From GCA-2709075 sp038146865 (GTDB taxonomy: Bacteria; Pseudomonadota; Alphaproteobacteria; MPNO01; UBA2964): 64,000 nt of DNA. The translations under genes and the position numbers were made by a program. Below are positions 17,421 through 26,470 of this stretch, piece after piece (within the stretch, counting starts at the first letter, position 1; every line of letters starts with the position of its first letter). The stretch is from positions 124,001-188,000 of the forward strand of contig JAYQSL010000006.1 in NCBI GenBank assembly GCA_038146865.1, read 5' to 3'. A model generated the notes under the pieces. It saw only the letters and a list, made by a program, of their open reading frames with translations, was not told the origin of the DNA and ran no database searches.

Positions 17421-19754
17421 ATGGGCGAATTTGCGATTGGTCAACCGCTACCCAGGGAAGAAGATCCCAGATTACTGAAGGGAGACGGGAATTTTCTGGA
17501 TGACATTAATTTTTTGAACCAAGCATACGGCTTTGTCTTGAGGAGCCCGCACGCACATGCAGAGATCATTTCTATAGATACCCAAGCCGCAAAAAACTCA
17601 CCCGGTGTTATTCGTGTTCTGACCGGTGATGACTGGAAAGCAGAAAATTATGGGACCATGCCATGCGAAGATACCGCAATGGCCAATCGTTCAGACGGGA
17701 CCCCGATGTTTCACCCTTATCGCGGCGCTCTAATCACTGAAAGAGCGCGCTTTGTCGGGGATTACATCGCCTTCGTTATTGCTGAAACTCGAGACCAGGC
17801 ACGGAACGCCGCAGAATTAATAGAGGTAGAATACAAGGTATTACCAGCAATTAATTCAATTCAGAAAGCGCTCGAAAGCGATGTTACCTCTATATGGCCC
17901 GAAAATCCTGACAATATCGCTTTCACACTTGAAAAAGGAGACGAGCAAGCCGTCGAGGAAGCTTTTGCAAAAGCGGATAAAATTATAACTCGTGAATTCA
18001 GTATTAGTCGGGTCACGGCTGTTACTATGGAGCCCAGAGGATGCATCGGTTCTTACGACAAGCGAACCGCGAGGTATACGCTTTATACCGGGCTGCAGAA
18101 TCCTCATCCTGTTCGACAACAACTCACACAGGGCGTGTTCCATATTCCGGAAACTCAAATGCATGTGGTTCCGGGCGATGTTGGCGGTAGTTTCGGTATG
18201 CGAGGAGGCACGTATCCGGAATTGGCCTTGGTTCTATGGGGCGCTAGAATTACCGATAGACCGATTAAGTGGATCTGCGACCGCTCAGAGGGCTTTATGT
18301 CAGATGATCATGGACGCGATAATCTCAGCAAAGTCTCGCTCGCACTGGATAAAGAAGGTTTATTCCTGGGCATTAAGGTTCATTCCGTCGCAAGTATGGG
18401 CGCATATTTAGCAATCCGGGGGCCCCGACCACCAACGAATAATTTGGGCACACTCGCGGGAGTCTATAGAACGCCCGCGGCCTTTGTAAGGGTTGATGGT
18501 GTTTTCACAAATATGAATTGCACAAACCCTTATAGAGGATCCGGTGCGCCCGAAGCTGCGTTTAATATTGAGAGAATAGTCGACATAGCGGCGGACGAAA
18601 TTGGAATGGATCCTGCGTTATTGCGAACCAAAAATAGTGTAACCCCAGAACAGATGCCTTGGACAAATGCCCTAGGCTTTACATATGACTGCGGAGATTT
18701 TCCTGGAAATCAAGAAAAAGCCCTGAATGCGATAAACTATGACCAGTTTCCTGATCGAAGGGAAAAATCACGGGCAGCCGGGCGCCTCAGGGGAATAGGT
18801 ATCTCAAATACAGTCAAAAAAACATCTTCACCCTTTCCCGAGACCTGCAAGCTCAGATTTGATCCATCAGGCACTCTGACCATGATCATGGGAACAATAA
18901 GTCACGGGCAGGGCCATGAGACAATTTTCAAACAAATCGTCTGCGACAAACTTGGATTGGACCCCTCTATCATTCGGTTTGTCCAAGGTGATACTGACGT
19001 GGCAACCTACGGCCGAGGAACTTTTAATTCACGCTCCACTTCAATCGGTGGCTCAGCAGCCGCATTGGCGTGCAGTAAAACAATTGACAAAGGCAGGCGG
19101 ATCGCGGCTCATTTATTTGAAACTGCTGAGAGCGATATTGAATTCACATCAGGGAATTTCATTGTAACCGGCACTGATCGACAAATTTCTCTTATTGAGG
19201 TCGCGCAAAAATCGTTCCAGGCCTCTTCCATGCCACCAGATATTGAGCCCGGTCTTGATGAACAAGGGGTTTTTAAACCCGAGTATTGGAACTGGCCGAC
19301 GGGGGTACAAGTATGCGAGGTTGAGATAGATCCTGAGACAGGCACCACAGAGATTGTCAACTTTGTCTGCGTCGACGATGTAGGAACTGTGATAAATCCT
19401 CTACTTCTAAAAGCACAGATGCATGGCGGAATAGCGCAAGGAATAGGTCAAGCCTTAATGGAAAACATCCATTTTGATGGTGTCAGCGGACAACTTTTAA
19501 CTGGCTCTTTAATGGATTACTGCATGCCAAGGGCCGATGATTTTTGCTACATGGACATAATAAGCGCTCCGACCATTACTGCCTCCAATCTAATCGGCGC
19601 GAAGGGTGGAGGTGAGTCAGGACCTACAGGCGCTTTACCTGCAACTATTAATGCTATCATCAATGCGCTCAGGCCACTCGGCATCGATCATATAGACATG
19701 CCCACTACACCACACCGAATTTGGCAAGAAATCCAGGCGGCGAGCAAACTTTGA
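17421..19754 (+). CDS. Molybdenum hydroxylase large subunit (xanthine dehydrogenase/CoxL family), copy 1
   Basis: The 777-residue protein is a molybdopterin-cytosine-dinucleotide binding catalytic subunit. Visible family marks are the N-terminal EDPRLLKGDGNFLDD, the GDVGGSFGM loop, the Mo-pterin segment SHGQGHETIF, and the catalytic Glu region KGGGESGPTGALP. The active-site loop reads PYRGSGAPE, where most form II enzymes have PYRGAGRPE, so an Arg is replaced by Ala. No FeS (CoxS) or FAD (CoxM) subunit gene is adjacent. A second copy lies at 21393. The substrate is unknown. It is not a CO dehydrogenase, since the AYxCSFR loop is absent. Confidence 0.93.
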   Translation: MGEFAIGQPLPREEDPRLLKGDGNFLDDINFLNQAYGFVLRSPHAHAEIISIDTQAAKNSPGVIRVLTGDDWKAENYGTMPCEDTAMANRSDGTPMFHPYRGALITERARFVGDYIAFVIAETRDQARNAAELIEVEYKVLPAINSIQKALESDVTSIWPENPDNIAFTLEKGDEQAVEEAFAKADKIITREFSISRVTAVTMEPRGCIGSYDKRTARYTLYTGLQNPHPVRQQLTQGVFHIPETQMHVVPGDVGGSFGMRGGTYPELALVLWGARITDRPIKWICDRSEGFMSDDHGRDNLSKVSLALDKEGLFLGIKVHSVASMGAYLAIRGPRPPTNNLGTLAGVYRTPAAFVRVDGVFTNMNCTNPYRGSGAPEAAFNIERIVDIAADEIGMDPALLRTKNSVTPEQMPWTNALGFTYDCGDFPGNQEKALNAINYDQFPDRREKSRAAGRLRGIGISNTVKKTSSPFPETCKLRFDPSGTLTMIMGTISHGQGHETIFKQIVCDKLGLDPSIIRFVQGDTDVATYGRGTFNSRSTSIGGSAAALACSKTIDKGRRIAAHLFETAESDIEFTSGNFIVTGTDRQISLIEVAQKSFQASSMPPDIEPGLDEQGVFKPEYWNWPTGVQVCEVEIDPETGTTEIVNFVCVDDVGTVINPLLLKAQMHGGIAQGIGQALMENIHFDGVSGQLLTGSLMDYCMPRADDFCYMDIISAPTITASNLIGAKGGGESGPTGALPATINAIINALRPLGIDHIDMPTTPHRIWQEIQAASKL

Positions 19755-19785
19755 CCAAATTGAGAGATATGCTGGAGAAAATCAA

Positions 19786-20631
19786 ATGAATGAGCAAACA
19801 ATCGCAGGCAGGGTGTGTATTGTAACGGGCGGCACTCGGGGCCTTGGACGCGCGATGGCAATGGGCCTTGCCCAATCTGGGGCAAAAGTTTTTGCACCCG
19901 GTCACATTGCAGAAGATATTCCAAACATGGAGAGGAGCGCGAGGAACTTAGGCAACAAAGACGGAGCAATTCACCCCCTCGTCGCGGACCTAAGAAAGCC
20001 CGGCGACTGTGAGTTAGTGATCAATGAGGCGATTGAAAAATATGGAAAGGTAGAAGTTCTCATCAACAATGCCGGTCTCGGTATGCGGCCATTTTCAGAG
20101 AACTTTATGACGGATCCCGTAAAGTTTTGGGAGACCGATGTAAACCAGGTAAGGGCCACTTTTGATACAAATGCCCTTGGCCCTTTTCACATGGCCAAAG
20201 CATCGATTCCACACATGCTCCAGAGGCATTGGGGGCGTATTGTAAATGTAACTACGAGCATCGGCACCATGCAAAGAAGGGGCTTCTTTCCTTACGGTCC
20301 CACGAAAGCCGCTCTGGAGGCAGCCACTCAAATCTGGGCAGAAGATCTGAAGGGATCAGGTATAACCGCGAACGTACTGATCCCAGGTAGGGCGGCGGAC
20401 ACTGATATAATGCCAACCAGCTGGAGAGAGACTGGGGCTCACCGTTCAGGCGCAGAGCCAGCCACGCCCGAGATAATGGTGCCACCTACGCTCTGGCTGG
20501 TGTCTGATTCATCGAATGGGTTTACTGGATTGCGCTTCGAGGCCGATAAATGGGAAACCACGATAAACCCAACAGAGGCAGCAAAACAAAACGCTCGACC
20601 AGTCGGTTTTCGCCTCCATGAAGCTGATTGA
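19786..20631 (+). CDS. Short-chain dehydrogenase/reductase
   Basis: The 281-residue protein is a classical SDR. It has the cofactor motif TGGTRGLG at residues 14-21, the NNAG motif, and the catalytic YxxxK as Tyr170-Lys174, with a Ser-containing VTTSIGT segment before it. It should oxidise an alcohol or reduce a carbonyl with NAD(P). It lies 31 bases downstream of Mo-hydroxylase copy 1 and is probably co-transcribed, so it may act on the same substrate chain. The specific substrate cannot be inferred. Confidence 0.9.
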   Translation: MNEQTIAGRVCIVTGGTRGLGRAMAMGLAQSGAKVFAPGHIAEDIPNMERSARNLGNKDGAIHPLVADLRKPGDCELVINEAIEKYGKVEVLINNAGLGMRPFSENFMTDPVKFWETDVNQVRATFDTNALGPFHMAKASIPHMLQRHWGRIVNVTTSIGTMQRRGFFPYGPTKAALEAATQIWAEDLKGSGITANVLIPGRAADTDIMPTSWRETGAHRSGAEPATPEIMVPPTLWLVSDSSNGFTGLRFEADKWETTINPTEAAKQNARPVGFRLHEAD

Positions 20632-20758
20632 GTGTGAGTTTTTTCTGCAATATGACCGTATATACTGATGAGTGTCCTTTTAAAAAATTATTGTGCATAT
20701 CTCCAATAGAACATTCACTTTAAGATCGATTCGGCTTTGCAAAAAAGGGGGGCTCGAG

Positions 20759-21205
20759 ATGAGATATCGAAATCAATTAATTACGGGGTTGTTTACGGCA
20801 TTGCTTGCCTGCCTTGTCACTATTTCATCTGTTAAAGCCTCAGCCGACGTCGTTAAAGAACGCCAAAAACTTATGAAAACTATTGCCAAAACAAATAAGC
20901 TGATCCGCGCGGCGGCAGAAAATGGGAATAGTAATTTAGGCTCGGTAAATGCTCAAAAGCTAGTACTAGCGGCACAAAAATTCGTCCAGTTATTCCCTAA
21001 GGGGACCGATCGAGGATCACTAGACCCCAGGTTAACCAGATCGAAACCAGAAATATGGAGCCAGTGGTCGCAATTCAAAATGGCAAATGACACCATGATT
21101 CAGATAGCTGAAAACATTATTGGTGGTAGTTTGAGCGGAGTTGAAGACCTCACAAACTCTTGCAGAGGTTGTCACAGAAAATTCAGAGGATCAAAAGTCA
21201 GATAA
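20759..21205 (+). CDS. Cytochrome c'-like periplasmic protein
   Basis: The 148-residue product has a signal peptide (cleavage near VKASA), a mostly helical body, and one heme attachment motif CRGCH close to the C terminus. This four-helix layout with a C-terminal CxxCH is that of cytochrome c'/c-556. A longer frame opens at 20693, but ATG 20759 has an AGGGGGG ribosome binding site and gives a clean signal peptide. It sits between the SDR and the second Mo-hydroxylase gene, which suggests a role as electron acceptor or NO-binding protein for that system; this is inference from position. Confidence 0.82.
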   Translation: MRYRNQLITGLFTALLACLVTISSVKASADVVKERQKLMKTIAKTNKLIRAAAENGNSNLGSVNAQKLVLAAQKFVQLFPKGTDRGSLDPRLTRSKPEIWSQWSQFKMANDTMIQIAENIIGGSLSGVEDLTNSCRGCHRKFRGSKVR

Positions 21206-21392
21206 CACCAGCCGCAGGAATTCCAAAAGTAAAAGGTATTGGATCAAAAAAGCGCAAATATCAAAGATATTTTGTTTACCTCCTTAAGGCTTTAAAACAA
21301 ACACCAATCATCGCGCCCACTGGGACTTGCAGTTCATAAAAACGTGATGCCTTAATAGCGGCAGTAACTGGCTTTTTCTGGAGGAAGTCATA

Positions 21393-23714
21393 ATGGGTGA
21401 ATTTGGTATAGGGCAATCTGTTCCGCGGACAGAGGATCCGCGGTTGCTTAGGGGTGAAGGACGATTTGGCGATGACTTCTCACCAGGAAGAGAAGCAATC
21501 GGATTTTTTCTTCGTTCGCCACATGCTCACGCAAGGATCCTCTCTTTAGACACGAAGCAAGCAAAAGAAATGCCGGGGGTCCTGTCCATAATAACCGGCA
21601 AGGATATTGAGAAATTAAAACTTGGACAGTTCCCTTGCATGGTAATCCGTCATAAACGGGACGGCTCAGTGCAACAAGCACCTCGGAGAGGCTTGGCTGT
21701 AGGTCGGGTCCGTTTTGTTGGTGATCCTATAGCTTTCATAACAGCGGAGACGCTAAACCAAGCTAAAGACGCGGCCGAATGTATCGATGTTAATTTTGAA
21801 GTTTTACCAGCCTTTACAAAATTAGATCAATTCGGACAGTCCCCAGAAATACCAATCTGGGACGACTGTTATGACAACGAAGCCTTTTATTTTGAAGTTG
21901 GAGACAAAACCGCTGTAGACGCCGCGTTTAATGCCGCAGACCACGTGACCCAAATAAGCTATCGAGTGAACAGAGTTTCCGCCAACGCAATGGAGCCACG
22001 GGTTTCTATTGGTGAATATGACGCCCGCATGGGACGCTATTTGTTAACCACCAGCACTCAACAAGTCCACGGCATACGTACCCATTTATCGAATATACTT
22101 CGGGTCTCTGAAGCGGAGATAAGGGTCTCTGCCGGAGAAGTCGGTGGTGGTTTTGGAATGAAAGGCGAATTGTATGATGACCAGCTACTAGTCCTTCTTG
22201 CCTCGAAACAAATTAATCGACCAGTCAAGTGGACTGCGGAACGGACCGAGTCACTGATGTCAGATACTCATGCTAGAGACAACAATGTTTTGGCAGAGCT
22301 AGCGCTCAACAAAGATGGTAAATTTTTGGGGTTTCGGGTCCACACGCAAGCTGCTTTAGGAGCTTACATGTCAATGATGACCGCCCACTCTCCAACTAAT
22401 AATCTCGGTGGATTGGCAGGTGTTTATACGACCCCAGCAATTTATACTTCAGTCTCAGGTATTTTTACGAACAACAATAATACGGCCCCATATCGCGGTG
22501 CAGGCAGGCCTGAGGCTAGCCTCGCGATCGAAAAAGCAATCGACAGAGCAGCTTATGAGATGGGCATTGACCGCGCCGAGCTACGTCGAAGGAATATGAT
22601 TCCTGTGGCATCACTTCCCTTCCAAACTGGATTAATTTTTAACTATGACTCAGGGCGTTTTGAAGAGTCACTCGACAAAACATTAGAGCTCTCTAGGTGG
22701 GAAGAATTTGACAAGAGACGTGAAGAATCCAGCGAGCGTGGGAAGCTTAGAGGAATCGGAATATCTTTTGCAATAGAACAGTCTGCTGCTCCTATAGAAG
22801 AAACAGCTGAAATCCGTTTCGACGGCAAAGGCGGATGCACTATTTTGCTGGGAACCGTCGCTCAAGGCCAGGGCCATGATGTGACATTCAAACAAATTGC
22901 AAACGAATTACTTGGCATTCCTTTAGAAAAAATCATGTTCTTACAAGCGGACACCGATATCGTAGCTCATGGCCGAGGCTCTTTTGGCTCGCGGTCGGCT
23001 GGTAACGGAGGTGGCGCGCTTTTAATGGCCAGCGAGAGGATAATCGAGAAGGGAAAGATTCTTGCTGCTCATATGTTTGAAGCTGCTGTTGAAGACATTA
23101 TTTTCGAGGCAGGAAAATTCTCAATAACAGGGACTGACCGTTTTTTGGGAATTGAGCAAATAGCCCGGAAAGCCTACGACCTCACTTTACCCGTCAGTAT
23201 CGAACCCACGCTCCAAGCCCAGGCTGCCTTCAAACCCTCAGCACCAACATTCCCGAATGGCTGCCACGTATGCGAGTTGGAAATAGATCCAGATACAGGC
23301 GTTGTAGAATTCATACAGTATGTCGTCGTGGATGATGTTGGCACTGTAATAAATCCGATGCTTCTCAAAGGACAAATTATAGGAGGCATTGCTCAGGGGT
23401 TGGGCCAGGCAATATGTGAAGATGTAGCCTTCGATCCTCAAAGCGGGCAGCTCTTGTCGGCCTCATTCATTGATTATTGTATGCCTCGGGCAGATAATTT
23501 CTGCTCAATTGAGGTGGTAAGTAACAGTGACCCCTCCCCCACAAATCCCCTGGGCATCAAGGGGGCTGGCGAAGCTGGTTGTGTGGGGGCATTGCCTTGC
23601 GTACAAAGCGCTTTGATTAACGCACTCCAACCTTTGGGGATCACCGATATCCCTATGCCGGCAAGCCCTGACAGGCTTTGGAAGCTAATCTCGAAAGCAA
23701 TTGAAAAAATTTAG
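21393..23714 (+). CDS. Molybdenum hydroxylase large subunit (xanthine dehydrogenase/CoxL family), copy 2
   Basis: The 773-residue protein is a paralogue of the product at 17421, similar along its whole length and starting with the same MGEF-GIGQ-type N terminus. It keeps the usual form II loop PYRGAGRPE, the GEVGGGFGM loop, AQGQGHDVTF and the catalytic Glu in IKGAGEAGCVGALP. Upstream, a GGAGGAAG ribosome binding site precedes ATG 21393. As with copy 1, no small or medium subunit gene is near. Copy 2 looks like a more conventional active enzyme than copy 1; they may form a mixed complex or handle related substrates. Confidence 0.93.
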   Translation: MGEFGIGQSVPRTEDPRLLRGEGRFGDDFSPGREAIGFFLRSPHAHARILSLDTKQAKEMPGVLSIITGKDIEKLKLGQFPCMVIRHKRDGSVQQAPRRGLAVGRVRFVGDPIAFITAETLNQAKDAAECIDVNFEVLPAFTKLDQFGQSPEIPIWDDCYDNEAFYFEVGDKTAVDAAFNAADHVTQISYRVNRVSANAMEPRVSIGEYDARMGRYLLTTSTQQVHGIRTHLSNILRVSEAEIRVSAGEVGGGFGMKGELYDDQLLVLLASKQINRPVKWTAERTESLMSDTHARDNNVLAELALNKDGKFLGFRVHTQAALGAYMSMMTAHSPTNNLGGLAGVYTTPAIYTSVSGIFTNNNNTAPYRGAGRPEASLAIEKAIDRAAYEMGIDRAELRRRNMIPVASLPFQTGLIFNYDSGRFEESLDKTLELSRWEEFDKRREESSERGKLRGIGISFAIEQSAAPIEETAEIRFDGKGGCTILLGTVAQGQGHDVTFKQIANELLGIPLEKIMFLQADTDIVAHGRGSFGSRSAGNGGGALLMASERIIEKGKILAAHMFEAAVEDIIFEAGKFSITGTDRFLGIEQIARKAYDLTLPVSIEPTLQAQAAFKPSAPTFPNGCHVCELEIDPDTGVVEFIQYVVVDDVGTVINPMLLKGQIIGGIAQGLGQAICEDVAFDPQSGQLLSASFIDYCMPRADNFCSIEVVSNSDPSPTNPLGIKGAGEAGCVGALPCVQSALINALQPLGITDIPMPASPDRLWKLISKAIEKI

Positions 23715-23733
23715 ATTGGTGTGAAAGACATAC

Positions 23734-25059
23734 TCAGAGGGCGCAAGTACGAAAGCCAGTGAACAAGTCACGGCGATCTAGAAAACAAAAATGCCGAAAG
23801 GTATTCCAAACGGAACGAGATCGCGTAACCCAAGAACCACCTCGCAAAACAGGGTGAGCGCCATCCATAAAGGGTTTGGACCAGTGCTCCATCGCGTCCG
23901 GTGTAAAACCTGGGTAATCAGACAGAACTGATTGGGTCCACTCCCACACATTACCCATCATTTGTCGCAACCCATATGCACTATCTCCTGCAGAAAAAGC
24001 GCTTACTGCGCAAGGACCTGCTCCGATACAATCCAAATTCGCGACAGGTTCCTCGTGTAGATCATCGCCCCATGGATAACGCATTTTAGGGCCGCGGATT
24101 CTTTCCCGAGAGTGGGGCGAAAGCGATGCCGCTATTTCCCATTCTCCTTCCCATGGAAGGCGCCGACCTGCCCATCTACACCACGCATCAGCCTCAAACC
24201 AATTAACGTGACAAATTGGTTCATAAATATTGAGTGGACGCCATTGATCAAAGCGTTTTTGCTGCCATCCGTCAGCAGTGAGTCTCCAATAAATGGGCAT
24301 TGAAGCTTGAAAATGACACCGCCAACTCCAACCCGCCTTGGACCACAACTCCTCTCGGTCATAACCTTTGTCTTCAACAAATGCGATAAATTCTCCATTC
24401 GTGACAGCTGCCGGAGATATCGAGAACGGCTCAACTTCATACCCGTGTCCCCATTTCTCATTGTCCAAATAAAAAGAATCTTCTGGGACCGCGCCAAGAG
24501 AGTGAACCCCGCCTGGTATATTGATATCAGCTGTTGTTAGAGGAGTGGGCTGAGATTTATAGTTTCCGATAATTTTTGGTGGGGAAAGGCCCAAGGTTTG
24601 GAGCTGAGTAATCAAAGTCTCTCCCCACATGTCCTCCCGTTGAATACACATTCTGCACAAAAATGTGGATTCTGGTGAGGCAAGCGGACCCCTTCCCAAC
24701 GCGGCGGGTACTGCATCGGTAACTCGTTCAAAAAAGTTCAATAAAAATCCTCGCGTTGGGAAATCAAGCCCCCAAAGGTCTGGATGCCTGACTTGTCGGT
24801 CATCGAAAAACTCACCCATTTCCGGGATATTCGAGGGGCGGCTATTTGACCTCTGAAGCAAGTAATTATCGTACAGCCATGCGACATGACCTAGGACCCA
24901 TAATGGCGGGGACAAGATTCTCTTGCGAGGACCAATCAAATCTCTCTCATCAAGTCCATTTATAAGATCAACAGTTCGACGGTTTGAGTCCTTCATTGCC
25001 AACAAAAGACTTTCTACAGCCATTGGCTCCAAGGTTGAGGGGGGACGAGTAAAAGTCAT
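23734..25059 (-). CDS. EgtB/SUMF1-fold protein with altered iron ligands
   Basis: The roughly 441-residue protein has the two-domain EgtB layout: an N-terminal DinB-like helical domain and a C-terminal FGE-sulfatase (SUMF1) domain ending GNVWEWT, VLRGGSW and GFRTC. EgtB and its relatives bind non-heme iron with one His in the first helix and two in an HExxHxE motif. The first His is kept (LGHVAW, codon 24886-24888), but the motif reads QREDMWGE, so the two others are Arg (24637-24639) and Trp (24625-24627). The frame is intact. It may be a pseudoenzyme or bind another cofactor. A GTG at 25095 is an alternative start. It converges with Mo-hydroxylase copy 2. Confidence 0.85.
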   Translation of the reverse strand: MTFTRPPSTLEPMAVESLLLAMKDSNRRTVDLINGLDERDLIGPRKRILSPPLWVLGHVAWLYDNYLLQRSNSRPSNIPEMGEFFDDRQVRHPDLWGLDFPTRGFLLNFFERVTDAVPAALGRGPLASPESTFLCRMCIQREDMWGETLITQLQTLGLSPPKIIGNYKSQPTPLTTADINIPGGVHSLGAVPEDSFYLDNEKWGHGYEVEPFSISPAAVTNGEFIAFVEDKGYDREELWSKAGWSWRCHFQASMPIYWRLTADGWQQKRFDQWRPLNIYEPICHVNWFEADAWCRWAGRRLPWEGEWEIAASLSPHSRERIRGPKMRYPWGDDLHEEPVANLDCIGAGPCAVSAFSAGDSAYGLRQMMGNVWEWTQSVLSDYPGFTPDAMEHWSKPFMDGAHPVLRGGSWVTRSRSVWNTFRHFCFLDRRDLFTGFRTCAL

Positions 25060-25146
25060 GATTTTTTTATCATTAAAACGTTGGTTGGACGTCACGTTAG
25101 TAATAAGTTACCTCTATGTCGGTTTATATCAGAAAGAAGATAAGCA

Positions 25147-25728
25147 ATGGAATTTGAAAACCAATTTGATGTGCCGGTAGATGCCGACGAGGCTTGGAAA
25201 ATTTTACTGGATATACAAAGCATAGCCCCGTGCGTTCCAGGTGCAAAACTGACCGAAATCGTCGATGAGAAGACCTACAAGGGGACAATTTCTGTCAAAC
25301 TCGGCCCCGTAGCCCTTACGTTTAACGGTCGTACTAGCTTCGAAAATATTGATGAAGCCGAGAGAAGTGCGCAGCTCATCGCGCAAGGGAATGACACCAA
25401 GGGTCGAGGCGGTGCCAATGCAAAAGTCAAGTTTCACATAAAAAATGTGGATGGCGGGGCGCGGGTATTTATTTCGACTAATCTGCAACTTTCTGGTTCA
25501 GTTGCCCAATACGGTCGGGGTGTTGGAATGATAAAAGACCTCGCTCAACAAATTATCGATCAATTTTCTGAAAATCTTCAAAAAAATGTGATAACACCGT
25601 CCATTGAGCCCGGAGAACAGGGCTCTACGCCTCAAAGCGCTGCTCCCGCTCAGGTTGGCAGTATTGGGTTGAGAGTGCTCTGGAATGCAATTCTCAGAAA
25701 AATTAAAACTTTTTTTAAGGCTCAGTGA
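25147..25728 (+). CDS. CoxG-like SRPBCC-fold protein
   Basis: The 193-residue protein matches the carbon monoxide dehydrogenase subunit G family: FENQFDVPVDADEAWKIL and IAPCVPGAKL at the N terminus, a START/SRPBCC fold to about residue 150, a linker rich in P, S and Q, and a basic hydrophobic C-terminal segment. CoxG proteins of CO dehydrogenase systems help attach the Mo enzyme to the cytoplasmic membrane. Here it likely serves the two Mo-hydroxylase subunits nearby. It is divergent from the EgtB-like gene and overlaps the next gene by seven bases at the 3' ends. Confidence 0.88.
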   Translation: MEFENQFDVPVDADEAWKILLDIQSIAPCVPGAKLTEIVDEKTYKGTISVKLGPVALTFNGRTSFENIDEAERSAQLIAQGNDTKGRGGANAKVKFHIKNVDGGARVFISTNLQLSGSVAQYGRGVGMIKDLAQQIIDQFSENLQKNVITPSIEPGEQGSTPQSAAPAQVGSIGLRVLWNAILRKIKTFFKAQ

Positions 25729-26129
25729 ATTTGCTGTTTGATATCGGTCATCACAAGACCTCGTTCGGGAGCAGAGGTGGGACCGGCATGGTGGTGAATC
25801 ATAAGCCACGATTTATCCTCAAACAGAAAGAGATTGGTGGCTATTAAATAGTTATTTTCTATTTGCTCCAGACAGACCACGGAGCCCACTGCACCGGCTA
25901 TCGTTGCGATCGGATTAATCGGAGTTATTTTGGTTTTTTCGGGAGCCCCTAATATTAAAGTCCAGCTCTCCAAGACGTCATTGTAACCACGCAACGCTCC
26001 CCAACCCGGGTGAATACAGAGGATATCATCGCTGTTTCGCCACAGAGATCGCATTTGTTGAATATCTCTCTCTGAGAATGCGTCATAAAAAATCTCATTG
26101 GCAAAAAGCAACGTTTCAATTTCAGCCAT
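25722..26129 (-). CDS. SnoaL-like (NTF2 fold) protein
   Basis: The 135-residue protein has the pattern of the SnoaL/DUF4440 branch of NTF2-like folds: an initial helix with FYDAFSERDIQQMRSLW, the WGALRGYNDVLESW segment, then strands ending in WLMIHHHAGPTS. Such domains bind small hydrophobic molecules or act as isomerases or dehydratases, so no precise activity can be given. It is 20 bases downstream of tRNA-Arg on the same strand and overlaps the coxG-like gene tail to tail by seven bases. Confidence 0.8.
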   Translation of the reverse strand: MAEIETLLFANEIFYDAFSERDIQQMRSLWRNSDDILCIHPGWGALRGYNDVLESWTLILGAPEKTKITPINPIATIAGAVGSVVCLEQIENNYLIATNLFLFEDKSWLMIHHHAGPTSAPERGLVMTDIKQQIH

Positions 26130-26149
26130 CAGTCGCCGTCAAAAAATAA

Positions 26150-26226
26150 TGGCGCGCCCGGGAAGATTCGAACTCCCGACCCCCAGATTCGTAGTCTGGT
26201 GCTCTATCCAGCTGAGCTACGGGCGC
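26150..26226 (-). tRNA. tRNA-Arg (anticodon ACG)
   Basis: The minus strand reads GCGCCCGTAGCTCAG at the 5' end and carries the anticodon loop CTACGAA, which gives anticodon ACG. The T arm contains GTTCGAATC, the acceptor stem GCGCCCG/CGGGCGC is fully paired, and the CCA end is encoded (26152-26150). A short T-rich stretch follows the 3' end, then the SnoaL-like gene. Length is 77 bases with CCA. Confidence 0.97.
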
Positions 26227-26470
26227 ATCAAGGTGCTTTAGGCGCATGCAAGATAGCAGCACCGAAGGCGCCGGACGTTACTGAAATTGATCTGCTAATG
26301 CAAGTAGCTCTTCAAAGGATTTAAATTCCAACAAAAACCAGCTTGTGAAGATTTCGCCCTTTGAGTACTATGTGGAAGGTTTGTCAATCGGGATTTTCAG
26401 ATTGGCGATGTTATCTATGGTGGCTGGTGCCTAATCATGAGCCACTGACAATTTTAGCGAGGCCCAACAA

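Noticed and set aside
17421..19754. Possible aerobic CO dehydrogenase because a CoxG-like gene is close by
   Set aside because: The large subunits lack the AYxCSFR loop of CO-oxidising enzymes, and coxS, coxM, coxD, coxE and coxF are absent here.
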